Source: Janthinobacterium sp. FW305-129
GTDB lineage: Bacteria > Pseudomonadota > Gammaproteobacteria > Burkholderiales > Burkholderiaceae_D
Length of the DNA: 64,000 nt
Direction of reading: 5' to 3'
NCBI RefSeq assembly: GCF_020858115.1
Contig: NZ_JACYMM010000006.1
Coordinates: 62,001 to 126,000, forward strand
Position numbers and translations under genes: made by a program. Shown here in pieces: positions 17,986 to 27,110 of the stretch. The notes beneath the pieces were generated by a model. It did not search any database. It was not told where the DNA came from and saw only the letters and a list, made by a program, of their open reading frames with translations. Positions within the stretch are counted from its first letter, which is position 1. Every line of letters starts with the position of its first letter.

Positions 17986-19340
17986 GGGTCGCCATCACCC
18001 CGGAACAGGGCCGGCGTCAGCTCGTATTTCTGCAGTAAACGGTAGAACTCCGTGCGGTTGCGGTCGGCCAGGCGGGCCGCGTCGGCCACGTTGCCGTCCG
18101 TCAGGCGCAGCAGCTGGATCAGGTAGTCGCGCTCGAAGCGCTGCTTGGCTTCGTTATAGCTGAGCGCTTCGAGCGACGGCACGCGCAGCGCCCGCTGCAC
18201 CAGGGACAAGGGCACCAGCGGCGCCGTGGCCAGCGCGCACACTTGCTCGACGACATTGACCAGCTGGCGCACGTTGCCGGGCCAGGGCGCCGCCACCAGG
18301 GCTGTCAGGGCATCGGGCGCGAAGCCGTTCAGGGGCTTGTCGTACTTGGCGGCCAGTTTCTGCAAGAAATGGTTCGCCAGCAGGGCGATATCTTCGCGGC
18401 GCTCGGCCAGCGGCGGCAAGGTCAAGGTCACGACGTTGAGGCGGTAATACAGGTCTTCGCGGAATTGCCCTTCCGCCATGGCCATATCGAGGTCGCGGTG
18501 CGTGGCGGACAGCAAGCGCACGTCGACGGGCCGCGTCTGGTCGGCGCCCACGGGCCGCACGGCCCGCTCCTGCAGCACACGCAGCAATTTGACTTGCAGC
18601 GGCAAGGGCATGTCGCCGATCTCATCTAAAAACAGGGTGCCGCCGTCGGCCGCCTGAAATAAACCTTCGCGGTTGCCGACGGCGCCCGTAAACGAGCCCT
18701 TCACATGGCCGAACAGTTCCGATTCCAGCAACTGCTCGGGAATGGCGCCGCAATTGACGGCGATGAACGGCGCCTTGGCGCGGCGGCTGGCGTTGTGCAG
18801 TGCGCGCGCCAGCAATTCCTTGCCCGTGCCGCTGGGGCCGCGGATCAAAATGCTGGCGTCGGAACCGGCCACCAGCTTGGCTTCGGCCAGCAGCTCAGCC
18901 ATCTGCGCGCTGCGGCTGATCAGCTCAGCGCGCCAGCTTTCGTCGCCGGACGCGGGCGCCGGCATGACGGTGGACAAGTTGATGGCGTACGCCACCTTTT
19001 CCATCAGCAACTTGCCGTCGAACGGCTTCGTCAGGTAGGCAAACGCACCGCGTGCCGTCGCGTCGACGGCGTCGGGAATGGTGCCGTGCGCCGTCAGCAG
19101 AATGACGGGCAGGGCCGCGTGCTGGCGGCGGATTTCATCGAACAGGGCCAGGCCGTCGCGGCCCGGCAGTTGCACATCGGTAATAACCAGGGCCGGCAAT
19201 TCCACGGCCAGGCGCGCCAGCGCCGCTTCCGCGCTGCCCACGGCCGTCACGCGATAGTTGCCCGCCTTCAAGCGGATGGTCAGCAAACGCAGCAGGTCGG
19301 GATCGTCGTCGACCAATAAGATGTGGGCGTGCTCGCTCAT
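17973..19340 (-). CDS. glrR: Sigma-54-dependent response regulator, GlrR/QseF-like
   Basis: A 455-residue activator. Receiver domain ~5-120 with [15 protein letters not shown]+ domain ~140-370 with Walker A GPSGTGKE, the sigma-54 contact loop as GSFTGA ([21 protein letters not shown]), Walker [14 protein letters not shown] and [12 protein letters not shown]-terminal Fis-type helix-turn-helix (~405-445, [21 protein letters not shown]). The contact loop has Ser where most family members have Ala. Gene order sensor-lipoprotein-regulator equals glrK-qseG-glrR of enterobacteria, without a following glnB. Its start overlaps the qseG-like gene by 4 bases. Confidence 0.9.
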   Translation of the reverse strand: MSEHAHILLVDDDPDLLRLLTIRLKAGNYRVTAVGSAEAALARLAVELPALVITDVQLPGRDGLALFDEIRRQHAALPVILLTAHGTIPDAVDATARGAFAYLTKPFDGKLLMEKVAYAINLSTVMPAPASGDESWRAELISRSAQMAELLAEAKLVAGSDASILIRGPSGTGKELLARALHNASRRAKAPFIAVNCGAIPEQLLESELFGHVKGSFTGAVGNREGLFQAADGGTLFLDEIGDMPLPLQVKLLRVLQERAVRPVGADQTRPVDVRLLSATHRDLDMAMAEGQFREDLYYRLNVVTLTLPPLAERREDIALLANHFLQKLAAKYDKPLNGFAPDALTALVAAPWPGNVRQLVNVVEQVCALATAPLVPLSLVQRALRVPSLEALSYNEAKQRFERDYLIQLLRLTDGNVADAARLADRNRTEFYRLLQKYELTPALFRGDGDPVAE

Positions 19341-19879
19341 TTCGGCGCTCCCGCGGCGGGGCGCACGGACAGGCTGCGCTCGATGTTTTTCAGCGCTTCC
19401 AGCTTTTCATTGAGCAAGTCGATGCGGCGCTGGGCGTCGCGCAGCTGCGCATTGAGCTTGTCGATGCTCTCTTCCTGGCGGCGCAGTTCCGCGTACTGGC
19501 TGCCCAGCAATTGCGCCAGCGGCGCCAGCAATTGCGCGTCCTTGCCCGTGGCCGTGGCCAGCGGTTCCAGCAGCGCTTGCGCGCGGGCCAGGTCGCCGGG
19601 GCCGCGCACGGTCGATTGCAGCATGGCGCGGCGTATCGTGTTGTGCGGCGCCGTATCGGCCTTGGCCAGATCCAGTTGCGCCTTCACCAGTTCCGACGGC
19701 GTCATCAGGCGCAAGGCGCTTTGATACGCCAGCAGTTCGGTCAGCTGGGGATCGGCGACCACCACCACGCGGGGCGGCGTCTGCACCAGCACGGGCGTCT
19801 GTTTGGGAGGCTTGGCGGCGCAAGCGCCCAGCAGCAGCGCGCAGGCGGCCATGCCGGCCAGGGAAGTTCTCGTCATCAT
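19337..19879 (-). CDS. QseG-like outer-membrane lipoprotein
   Basis: A 180-residue lipoprotein: signal peptide with lipobox LLGACA, a Pro-rich linker, a helical part and a C-terminal coiled coil (about residues 120-165, RRQEESIDKLNAQLRDAQRR onward). It sits exactly between the sensor and regulator genes and overlaps both by 4 bases. In Escherichia coli QseG at this position links the sensor GlrK to the outer membrane and activates it; the same role is inferred here from synteny, because direct sequence similarity is low. Confidence 0.8.
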   Translation of the reverse strand: MMTRTSLAGMAACALLLGACAAKPPKQTPVLVQTPPRVVVVADPQLTELLAYQSALRLMTPSELVKAQLDLAKADTAPHNTIRRAMLQSTVRGPGDLARAQALLEPLATATGKDAQLLAPLAQLLGSQYAELRRQEESIDKLNAQLRDAQRRIDLLNEKLEALKNIERSLSVRPAAGAPK

Positions 19880-21288
19880 AAGGGCAGTTCTATCCGAAAA
19901 TGCGCGCCAGCCTGGCGCGGTAAAAGAGTGACGCTGCCATCATGGGCGGCGATATATTCGCGCACGATGGACAGGCCGATGCCATTGCCGTTGCGCGCGC
20001 CGGCCGCCTGGCGCACGCCCTGGTAAAACGGCTCGAAGATGCGTTCGGCATCCTCGGGCGCCACGCCGGCCCCCTCGTCGATGCAATCGATGCGCACGCG
20101 GCCGCCTTCACCGGACAGGGTAAACCGCACGGTGCCGCCTTCCGGGCTGAAGCGCACGGCATTCGACAGCAGGTTCGCCAGCACAGTTGCCAGCTTGTCG
20201 CGGTCGGCCTGCACGATCAGGGACTCTCCCTGCACCTCGACCGTCAAACGGCGCGCCAGCCATTGCAAGCGCTGGCCCGCCACCACATCTTGCAGCAAGA
20301 CCAGCAAGTCGACCTTGCTGTGCGCCAGATGCTGGGCGTCAAAGGCGGCGGTATTGTAGCGCAGCAAGTCTTCGATCTGGGTTTGCAGCGAGGCCGTGTT
20401 TTGCTGCAGGATGCCGGCGATTTCGCGCTGGCTGTCGCTGAGCTTGCCGGCCACCTCGTCTTCCAGCAGGGCCACGCCTTCGCGCAGGGCCGCCAGCGGC
20501 GTCTTCAGCTCATGCGAGATGTGGCGCAGAAAACGTTCCTTGTCGGCATCGAGATCCGCCAGGCGCTGGCGCAGCCAGTCCAGCTGCTGGCCCAGGCGGC
20601 GCGTGTCGGCCGGGCCGCCGACGACGATGGGCTGGTCGTAGCGCTTGTCGCCCAGGCGCTCGATGGCCGTCTCGATGCGGCGCAGCGGGCGCGAGAGTAA
20701 AAAGCCGAAGCAGGTGGCCAGCACGGCCGCCAGCAGCACGGCGCCACCCACCAGCAGGCCCAGCAGGCGGCGCTGGCGTTCCAGCTCGGCCAGCAGGGCA
20801 TCGTTGCGGCTGCCGATTTCCGTCTTGCTTTCGCGCGCCAGGCTGTCATTGATCTGCGTCATGCGGGCAAACGCGCGGTACACGACGGCGTGGCCATCGC
20901 GCTTGCGGCGTTTACCCGCTTGCAAGACTTCCCAGGCCGCTTGCGCCTGCACCGTCCACTCGTCGGCCAGCTGGGGAGCGAACTCGGGCGTGGCGCGGTT
21001 CAGCACTTGCAGCGCCGCCGCCGCTTCGTCGCGCGCCGCCGCGTAGCGCTCGCGGAAGACGGGGTCGTCCAGCACGAGGAATTGGCGCGCGCTGCGCTCC
21101 ATGGCCAGGGTGCGTTCGGACAGGCGCTGCGACTGTTCCGTCAGGGCAATCGCCTGCGCCGCCGTCTCGCGCCCCAGGCGCGCCAGGTGCTCCAGGGTCA
21201 GCAAGGCTTGCACGGAGGTGGCCGTCAAAATGCCCGTCGTCAAAATGAAGGCGGCAAATAACAGTTGGCGAAAAGAAAGTCTGGACAA
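19876..21288 (-). CDS. glrK: Sensor histidine kinase, GlrK/QseE-like
   Basis: About 470 residues: membrane helix near the N-terminus (FRQLLFAAFILTTGILTATSV), a helical periplasmic domain of about 150 residues, second helix (LLGLLVGGAVLLAAVLATCFGFLL), HAMP, HisKA with RHISHELKTPLAALREG (phospho-accepting His), and HATPase with NLLSNAVRFSPEGG and GNGIGLSIV. TTG 21288 (start LSRLSFRQLL) is preferred, since it puts the helix near the N-terminus and has AAGG upstream; longer forms up to 21360 are possible. First gene of the three-gene envelope-sensing operon. Confidence 0.85.
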   Translation of the reverse strand: MSRLSFRQLLFAAFILTTGILTATSVQALLTLEHLARLGRETAAQAIALTEQSQRLSERTLAMERSARQFLVLDDPVFRERYAAARDEAAAALQVLNRATPEFAPQLADEWTVQAQAAWEVLQAGKRRKRDGHAVVYRAFARMTQINDSLARESKTEIGSRNDALLAELERQRRLLGLLVGGAVLLAAVLATCFGFLLSRPLRRIETAIERLGDKRYDQPIVVGGPADTRRLGQQLDWLRQRLADLDADKERFLRHISHELKTPLAALREGVALLEDEVAGKLSDSQREIAGILQQNTASLQTQIEDLLRYNTAAFDAQHLAHSKVDLLVLLQDVVAGQRLQWLARRLTVEVQGESLIVQADRDKLATVLANLLSNAVRFSPEGGTVRFTLSGEGGRVRIDCIDEGAGVAPEDAERIFEPFYQGVRQAAGARNGNGIGLSIVREYIAAHDGSVTLLPRQAGAHFRIELPL

Positions 21289-21568
21289 GGTGCGGCCTTC
21301 GCTACAGTCTGGTAAAAAAACGCATGGTACGCGAAGCGCCGATTCACAGACGCCAGCCACCCTGAAATGGTAAATTTGGCAATACTATGGCTTTTCCGGC
21401 CGCCAGCAAGTCCCCGTCGGCGGCGCACGAATACTCCTAGTACAATAGGGAAAAACTTCACACAGGCATCAAAGTGGCCGCCGGCCCTGGCAATACGCCG
21501 CTTTGCCCCCAGATGTGATGCACGTCCACCGACCATCCGAACCATCTACCGCAGAGATCCCATACCGC

Positions 21569-24439
21569 ATGAGCACATTTGAAAAAGTCAGCAGCAACTT
21601 CATTCCAGTCTTGCAGGCAACCATCGAGCAATATGTCGAGCCAGCAACGGGCATGCGCCATATCCACATGCATACCGAGCAGGCTGAAATGGTGTTCCTG
21701 GTGGCCTTTCCCACTGTGCCGGAAGTGAGCGACGGGCGCGCCCACATTCTGGAACACCTGGCCTTGTGCGGCTCGGCCCGCTACCCGGTGCGCGACCCGT
21801 TCTTCTCGATGCTGCGCCGCTCGACGGCCACCTTCATGAATGCGATGACCTACCCGGACCGCACCGTGTACCCGTTCGCCAGCACCGACCGCAAGGATTT
21901 CTTCAATCTGCTCGACGTGTACCTGGACGCGGCCTTCTTCCCCAACCTCGATTACCTGAATTTCCGCCAGGAAGGCTGGCGCCACGCGTTCGAAGGCGAC
22001 AAGCTGGTGTACCAGGGCATCGTCTTCAATGAAATGAAGGGCGCCTTCAACAGCCCCATGCGCGCTCTCGACAGCGGCATCGCCAGCGCCTTGCTCAAGG
22101 GCACGACGTACGAAGTGGAATCGGGCGGCGATCCGCTGAATATCCCCGAGCTGACACACGATATGCTGAAAGAATTCCACGCCAGCCACTATCACCCTTC
22201 GCAAGCCGTGATCATGACCTCCGGCAATATCGAAGCGTCGGCCGTGCAGGAACAAGTCGCGGAACGCGTGCTGTCCAAGCTCAGCGGCTTTAGCCCGCGC
22301 CGCCTGCCGCAGCTGGCGCCCGCGTGGACGGCGCCGCAGGAAAATGTGGTGAAAATTCCGTCGCAGGAAGCGCGCGACGATGAATTCGGCCTGCAATTCG
22401 CCTGGCTGATGGGCGAGTCGAGCGACCCCATCGCCTACTACCACGCGCATCTGCTGTCGCACGGCTTGCTGGGCGAATCGTCGGCGCCCGTCATGCGCGC
22501 CATGGAATCGGCCGGCTATGGCCGCCCATCGGACATGAATGGCCGCGACGCGGGCATCCGCCAGATGGTGTTCCACATCGGCATGGAAGGTTTGACGCAG
22601 GAACAGATCGCCGATGCGCACCAGCGCATCTGGACGGCCCTGGAAGAAACGGCGGAAGAAGGCATTCCCGCCGCCGTGCTGCACGCGGCATTGCGCGATA
22701 TCAAATACAGCCAGCGCGAAATCAGCAGCGGCCGCATGCCTTACGGCTTGGGCCGTTTGCTGCACGCCTTGCCGCTGGCCATGTACGACGGCAACGTCAT
22801 GGACGCCTTCGACAATGCGGCGATTTTGGAAACGCTGGAGCAGCAGATCGAGGACCCGGCATTCTTCAAGCAGCTGGTGCGCGAACTGATCGCCAATCCA
22901 ACCCGCTTGACGACGCACGTGGTGCCCGATGCCGCCTATTTCACGGACCGCGCCGCGCAGGAAGATGCCAAGCTGGCGGCCCTGCAAGCGCAGCTGACGG
23001 ACGCCGAGCGCGAGCACATCGTCGCCGAGTCGGCCGCGCTGGAAGCGCATCAGCAACTGCCATCGAATTCGGAAGTGCTGCCGCGCATCCGCCCGGGCGA
23101 CGTCAGCGCCGCGCCGCGCCCTGCCCTGCCGATTCCGCCCGCCGTCGACGGCGCCGTGGCGTTCAGCATTGCCTCGAACGGCATCAGCTATGCCAACGTG
23201 CTGTACGACGTATCGGGCTTGCCGGAAGCGTCGTGGCCCTGGCTGCGTTTATATACGGACCTGGCGCCGGAACTGGGCGTGGGCGACATGTCGTTCGACG
23301 ACGCCAGCGCCTGGCGCCAGAGCATGGTGCCGTCGTTCCACATCGGCCTGGAAGCCATTCCCCGCCCGCAACAGGCGATGCGCGTGGAATTGTCGTTCTC
23401 GGCCAGCGGCTTGCGCGAAGAACATGCAGCGATTGCCGCCGTGCTGTCGGCCTGGATCGCCAAGCCACGCTTCGATGAAGAAGAGCGCCTGGCTTTCCTG
23501 ATCGAAAGCCTGGTGCAGGACAAACTCTCCAGCCTGGCCGAATCGGGCAACCGCTACGCCATGCTGGCCTCGGCGGCCCCGCTGTCGCCGACGCGCCGCT
23601 TCGACGACATCGTCGGCGGCCCGGCCGCCTTGCCGTTCTACCGCCGCTTGCAGCAGCTGAGCAAGACATCGGCAGGCTTGCAGGAAATCGCGCGCGAACT
23701 CGACACCCTGCACGCGCACATCATCGCCCAGCCGCCGACCGTGCTGTGCGCGGGCCTGGAACAGGATGGCATCACCCTGGCCCGTTTGCTGGAATTGCCG
23801 GCCGCCGGCACGCAGGCGGATGCGCCAGCCGTTGCCGCCGCACCGGCCGCATTGCCGCTGGCCAACACGGCCCTGCATGCGACGAGCCAGATCAACCATT
23901 GCTTCGTTTCCTGGGCCGTGCCAGGCGTGCACAATCCGGACGCTGCCGCCCTGGCCGTGGCCGCCGAACTGATGACCAACCAGGTGCTGCATACGGCCCT
24001 GCGCGAAAAAGGCGGCGCGTATGGCGGCAGCGCCAGCTATGCGGCCGGCGCCGGCACGTTCACGCTGAGCTCCTACCGCGATCCGCGCCTGGCCGGCACG
24101 TTTGCCGACTTCGGCACGACGCTCGATCAGATCCTAGCCGGCGATTTCTCGCAGGAACAAGTGGAAGAAGCCATCATCTGCGTCATCAAGGGCCTCGACA
24201 AGCCGCATTCGCCGTACGCGGAAGCGCTGACGGCGTGGAACATGCAGCAGCGGGGCACGACGGAAGCCGTGCGCCAGCAGTTCCGCACCGGCGTGCTGAA
24301 TTGCACCTTGAGCCAGATCAAGGACGTGACGCGCACCTGGCTGAAAAACGGCCAGCAAAGCCGCGCCGCGTTTGCGGGCAACACGACGCAGGACCTGGCC
24401 GGGCTGGACGTGGTCGATTTGCTGGCGCTGGCCAGCTAA
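21569..24439 (+). CDS. M16C-family zinc metallopeptidase (insulinase family)
   Basis: A 956-residue peptidase with the inverted zinc motif HILEH (HxxEH) near residue 72, followed by LCGSARYPVRDPFFSMLRRS and NAMTYPDRTVYPFAS, which is the pattern of the presequence-protease (Cym1/PreP) subfamily M16C. The C-terminal half (GGAYGGSASYAAGAGTFTLSSYRDPR) keeps the conserved R/Y-containing region of the inactive half. No signal peptide is visible, so it is probably cytoplasmic and may degrade peptides. Start ATG 21569 is chosen; an upstream frame extension to 21503 lacks family features. Confidence 0.9.
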   Translation: MSTFEKVSSNFIPVLQATIEQYVEPATGMRHIHMHTEQAEMVFLVAFPTVPEVSDGRAHILEHLALCGSARYPVRDPFFSMLRRSTATFMNAMTYPDRTVYPFASTDRKDFFNLLDVYLDAAFFPNLDYLNFRQEGWRHAFEGDKLVYQGIVFNEMKGAFNSPMRALDSGIASALLKGTTYEVESGGDPLNIPELTHDMLKEFHASHYHPSQAVIMTSGNIEASAVQEQVAERVLSKLSGFSPRRLPQLAPAWTAPQENVVKIPSQEARDDEFGLQFAWLMGESSDPIAYYHAHLLSHGLLGESSAPVMRAMESAGYGRPSDMNGRDAGIRQMVFHIGMEGLTQEQIADAHQRIWTALEETAEEGIPAAVLHAALRDIKYSQREISSGRMPYGLGRLLHALPLAMYDGNVMDAFDNAAILETLEQQIEDPAFFKQLVRELIANPTRLTTHVVPDAAYFTDRAAQEDAKLAALQAQLTDAEREHIVAESAALEAHQQLPSNSEVLPRIRPGDVSAAPRPALPIPPAVDGAVAFSIASNGISYANVLYDVSGLPEASWPWLRLYTDLAPELGVGDMSFDDASAWRQSMVPSFHIGLEAIPRPQQAMRVELSFSASGLREEHAAIAAVLSAWIAKPRFDEEERLAFLIESLVQDKLSSLAESGNRYAMLASAAPLSPTRRFDDIVGGPAALPFYRRLQQLSKTSAGLQEIARELDTLHAHIIAQPPTVLCAGLEQDGITLARLLELPAAGTQADAPAVAAAPAALPLANTALHATSQINHCFVSWAVPGVHNPDAAALAVAAELMTNQVLHTALREKGGAYGGSASYAAGAGTFTLSSYRDPRLAGTFADFGTTLDQILAGDFSQEQVEEAIICVIKGLDKPHSPYAEALTAWNMQQRGTTEAVRQQFRTGVLNCTLSQIKDVTRTWLKNGQQSRAAFAGNTTQDLAGLDVVDLLALAS

Positions 24440-24453
24440 GCACGCTGTACCGG

Positions 24454-24484
24454 ATTCAATACCGCAACTATTGCGGTATTGAAT
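24454..24484. repeat. Perfect 14-bp palindrome between convergent genes
   Basis: ATTCAATACCGCAA (24454-24467) and TTGCGGTATTGAAT (24471-24484) are exact inverted copies with the 3-base loop CTA. The loop is the stop codon (TAG on the minus strand) of the VOC-family gene. No T-tract follows on either side, so it may be a bidirectional stop signal that depends on other factors, or an mRNA end stabiliser. Confidence 0.7.
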
Positions 24485-24872
24485 TCGCTTCCATGTACAT
24501 CAATTCCCATTGATGCCCATCGGGATCCTGGAAACTGTGGCCATACATGAAGCCGAAATCGATCGGCTCCTTGTAGATGCTGCCGCCCGCCTGGACGGCT
24601 TTCGCCACCAGCTCATCGACTTCGCCCCGGCTCTCGGCCGACAAACACACGAGCACTTCCGTCGCCACCGTGGTATCGCACAGCTGCTTGGGCGTGAATT
24701 GCTTGAATTTGTCGTGCGTCAATAACATCACGAAAATATCGTCGGCGACGATCATGCACGTCGCCGTTTCATCCGTGAAATGGGCATTGAAACTGAAGCC
24801 CAGCGCCGTGAAAAACGCCACGGAACGTTCGAGCGACTGGACGGGCAGATTGACAAAGATTTTGCGGGCCAT
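24468..24872 (-). CDS. VOC/glyoxalase-like family protein
   Basis: A 134-residue protein with the paired beta-alpha-beta fold of the vicinal-oxygen-chelate family: KIFVNLPVQSLERSVAFFTALGFSFN at the start and GFMYGHSFQDPDGHQWELMYME at the end. It resembles the YaeR/lactoylglutathione-lyase-like group often annotated as 'VOC family protein', with no firm substrate. Two ATG codons overlap at 24875 and 24872; the second is better spaced from AAGGAG. The last codons are part of a perfect palindrome. Confidence 0.88.
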   Translation of the reverse strand: MARKIFVNLPVQSLERSVAFFTALGFSFNAHFTDETATCMIVADDIFVMLLTHDKFKQFTPKQLCDTTVATEVLVCLSAESRGEVDELVAKAVQAGGSIYKEPIDFGFMYGHSFQDPDGHQWELMYMEANSIPQ

Positions 24873-24929
24873 CATGTCTCCTTGTAGGTCGTATGAGTAC
24901 ATCGTGCCCGCCGATTCTACACCGGCTTT

Positions 24930-25820
24930 TTACCCGCCCGCGCGCCCCACGGTCTTCGGCGCGTAGCCGAAATGGCGGCTGAAGGCGGCGCTGAAATTGG
25001 CCGGATGCCGATAACCGGTCTGCCAGCCCGCCTGCGCCACCTGGCAACCATTTTCCAACAGTAACTTTGCCCGCTGCATGCGCAGCGCCAGCAGGGTGCG
25101 CTGGGGGCTGTCGTTGTAGCGGTAGCGCCACCCCTGCTTGAGTTTGAACAAACTCAGCCCCACTTGCGCGCACAGGTAATCGAGCGTGAGTGCCTGCGCC
25201 ATCTGCTCCTGCATCAGCGCGTGGACGCGCTCCAGCTTGATGATGTCGGCCTCGGACCAGCGCGGCACAGGAACGGGCGGCGGCCGCAGTCCCCGCAACT
25301 GTTCCGCCAGGATACTCAGCACGCCGATATGCACGGCCAGCGGGTCCGTCGCGCGCAGCAGGGCGCGCGCGTGCTGGGCGACAGCTGCCGTGGTGGCCGC
25401 ATGCGCCAGCTGGCGCGCGCCGCCGTGGGGCAGCAGGGATGCCAGGCCTTCCGGCCAGTAGCGCGCCAGCGCATCCTCGTCGACCAGCACGCGCAATTGC
25501 GCCGCCCGTTGCTGCGCCTCGAAACGGCGCTCGCCGCTGACGTGGTGAAACGCCGTCACCGTCGTATGGCCGGCCCGGAAACGCAATTGTTCGCCATCGC
25601 GCGTGGCGTAGGCGGACGCGCCTTCCAGGCCGATGGTAATGACCATGCCGCCCGCGTCGTCATGCTGCGATTGCTCGACGAGCGCCAGGCGCGGGCGGTA
25701 ATCGGAATGCACGAGCAGCACGCCCTGGTCGACTTGCCGCTGGTCGGCGCGGCACTCTTTCAACCCCGGGTCCAGCTGGCGCCGCACCCAGCCTGCCGCT
25801 GCCCTGTCCTGTTCCATCAT
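24930..25820 (-). CDS. AraC-family regulator, PchR-like
   Basis: A 296-residue regulator with an N-terminal effector domain and a C-terminal double helix-turn-helix (LTLDYLCAQVGLSLFKLKQGWRYRYN, then GWQTGYRHPANFSAAFSRHFGYAPK). The FKLKQGWRYRY stretch is like that of PchR/YbtA regulators of iron-siderophore systems. Start ATG 25820 follows GGAGGAG. A Fur box lies 68 bases upstream in the divergent promoter region, consistent with an iron-linked role. Confidence 0.85.
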   Translation of the reverse strand: MMEQDRAAAGWVRRQLDPGLKECRADQRQVDQGVLLVHSDYRPRLALVEQSQHDDAGGMVITIGLEGASAYATRDGEQLRFRAGHTTVTAFHHVSGERRFEAQQRAAQLRVLVDEDALARYWPEGLASLLPHGGARQLAHAATTAAVAQHARALLRATDPLAVHIGVLSILAEQLRGLRPPPVPVPRWSEADIIKLERVHALMQEQMAQALTLDYLCAQVGLSLFKLKQGWRYRYNDSPQRTLLALRMQRAKLLLENGCQVAQAGWQTGYRHPANFSAAFSRHFGYAPKTVGRAGG

Positions 25821-25887
25821 CGCTCCTCCCCGTTTTCCCGCGCGCCGTCCCGCATACGAAAAACGCCGCCGCGCATACAAATGCAAA

Positions 25888-25902
25888 TGATAACTATTCT
25901 CA
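25888..25902. promoter_or_regulatory. Fur box in divergent promoter
   Basis: TGATAAC-T-ATTCTCA matches the 7-1-7 Fur inverted repeat TGATAAT-N-ATTATCA at 12 of 14 positions. It lies between the PchR-like gene (68 bases) and the methyltransferase gene (48 bases), so both may be repressed when iron is plentiful. Confidence 0.75.
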
Positions 25903-25949
25903 TTGTTACATAAAATGACGTTGATGCCCACTTCGCCGAAAGGAAGATC

Positions 25950-26993
25950 ATGTCATTCGATACGCAACACGCTTTGCAGCCGTACTGGGACCTGGCCGTC
26001 GCCCCCGTCCAGGCCGATGGACTGGCCGCCGCCCTGGAACTGGGTATTTTCGAGGTGCTGGCCACGCCGCACACGGCGGCGCAACTGGCCGAGGCCCTGT
26101 CGCTGCATGCGCCGCACACGGCCCTGCTGCTGGAATTGCTCTGGAGCATGCAAGTGCTGCAGCGCGACGGGGCCGACGCGGGTGCAGATGCAAGCGATCA
26201 GCGCTACCGCTGCGCGGCCGCCACCGTGCAGTATTTCTGCCGCGACTCCGTGGCCTTTTGCGGCGACGCCTGGCTGTACCGGCTGCACGCGCTGCGCCAT
26301 TTCGCCACGCAATTGCACACGCTGGTGCGCGACGGCGGAAAAGCGGCGCCGTACAGCACGGCGAGCGGGGTCAACTGGGCCGCCGCCGCGCAGCAGCAGA
26401 TCGGCCAGGAGCAACGCGCCGTCACCATGCGCGCCGCCCTGTCCGTGATGCAGCGCATCGCGCCGTTTGCGGACGGCAACACGCCGCTGCGCCTGCTCGA
26501 CGCGGGCGGCGGCCCGGGCTGGGTGGCCATTGCGCTGGCGCAAGCCCATGCGGGCGTGCAGGGTTGCGTTTTCGACTGGCCGGAAACGGTGGCCGTGGCG
26601 GCCGCGAACATCGCCCATGCGCAACTATCTGAGCGCCTGGAGACCCTGGGCGGCGACCTGGACTGCGACGACATCGGCAGCGGTTACGACCTCATCTGGT
26701 GCTCGTCCGTGCTGCATTTCGTGCCTGACATGGCGGCGGCCTTGCGCAAGATGCAGGCGGCATTAAAACCCGGTGGCGTGCTCGTCTGCGTGCAGGCGGA
26801 AATCGCCCCGGCAGCCGGCGACGCGGCGCGCGTGCTGCCGTATTACTTGCCGATGCGCATGCTGGGCCGCGCCGTCACGCGCCAGGGAGAACTGGCGCAG
26901 CTGCTGCGCGACACGGGCTGGCGGCAAGTGGAACAATACAGTGCCAGCGATTTCCCCATGGCGCCCGTGCAAGTGCTGATTGCTCGCGCCTAA
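25950..26993 (+). CDS. Class I SAM-dependent methyltransferase, O-methyltransferase type
   Basis: A 347-residue protein with an N-terminal dimerisation/winged-helix region (GLAAALELGIFEVLATPHTAAQLAEALSLH) as in plant-type O-methyltransferases (PF00891), and a SAM-binding domain with motif I LLDAGGGPGWVAIALA near residue 183 and later YDLIWCSSVLHFVPD and LKPGGVLVC. The acceptor is unknown. A Fur box 48 bases upstream and a divergent PchR-like regulator suggest expression under iron limitation. A second AT-rich, Fur-like stretch follows its stop. Confidence 0.85.
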   Translation: MSFDTQHALQPYWDLAVAPVQADGLAAALELGIFEVLATPHTAAQLAEALSLHAPHTALLLELLWSMQVLQRDGADAGADASDQRYRCAAATVQYFCRDSVAFCGDAWLYRLHALRHFATQLHTLVRDGGKAAPYSTASGVNWAAAAQQQIGQEQRAVTMRAALSVMQRIAPFADGNTPLRLLDAGGGPGWVAIALAQAHAGVQGCVFDWPETVAVAAANIAHAQLSERLETLGGDLDCDDIGSGYDLIWCSSVLHFVPDMAAALRKMQAALKPGGVLVCVQAEIAPAAGDAARVLPYYLPMRMLGRAVTRQGELAQLLRDTGWRQVEQYSASDFPMAPVQVLIARA

Positions 26994-26994
26994 C

Positions 26995-27015
26995 AATTAT
27001 CATTTAATAATTATC
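26995..27015. promoter_or_regulatory. Possible second Fur site upstream of the SDR gene
   Basis: The AT-rich stretch contains ATTATCA (26996-27002) and TAATTATC (27008-27015), which are Fur-like hexamer units (complement GATAAT) in an imperfect arrangement. It lies just after the methyltransferase stop and about 95 bases before the SDR start. Weaker than the site at 25888. Confidence 0.35.
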
Positions 27016-27110
27016 TTTTTTATAGCAAAAGGGGACGCAAATGCGCTAAGCTGTGCCGGCATTGATCGATGTCATCCGCAGCACTGTGCTGCCTTCACAG
27101 GGAACCCATC

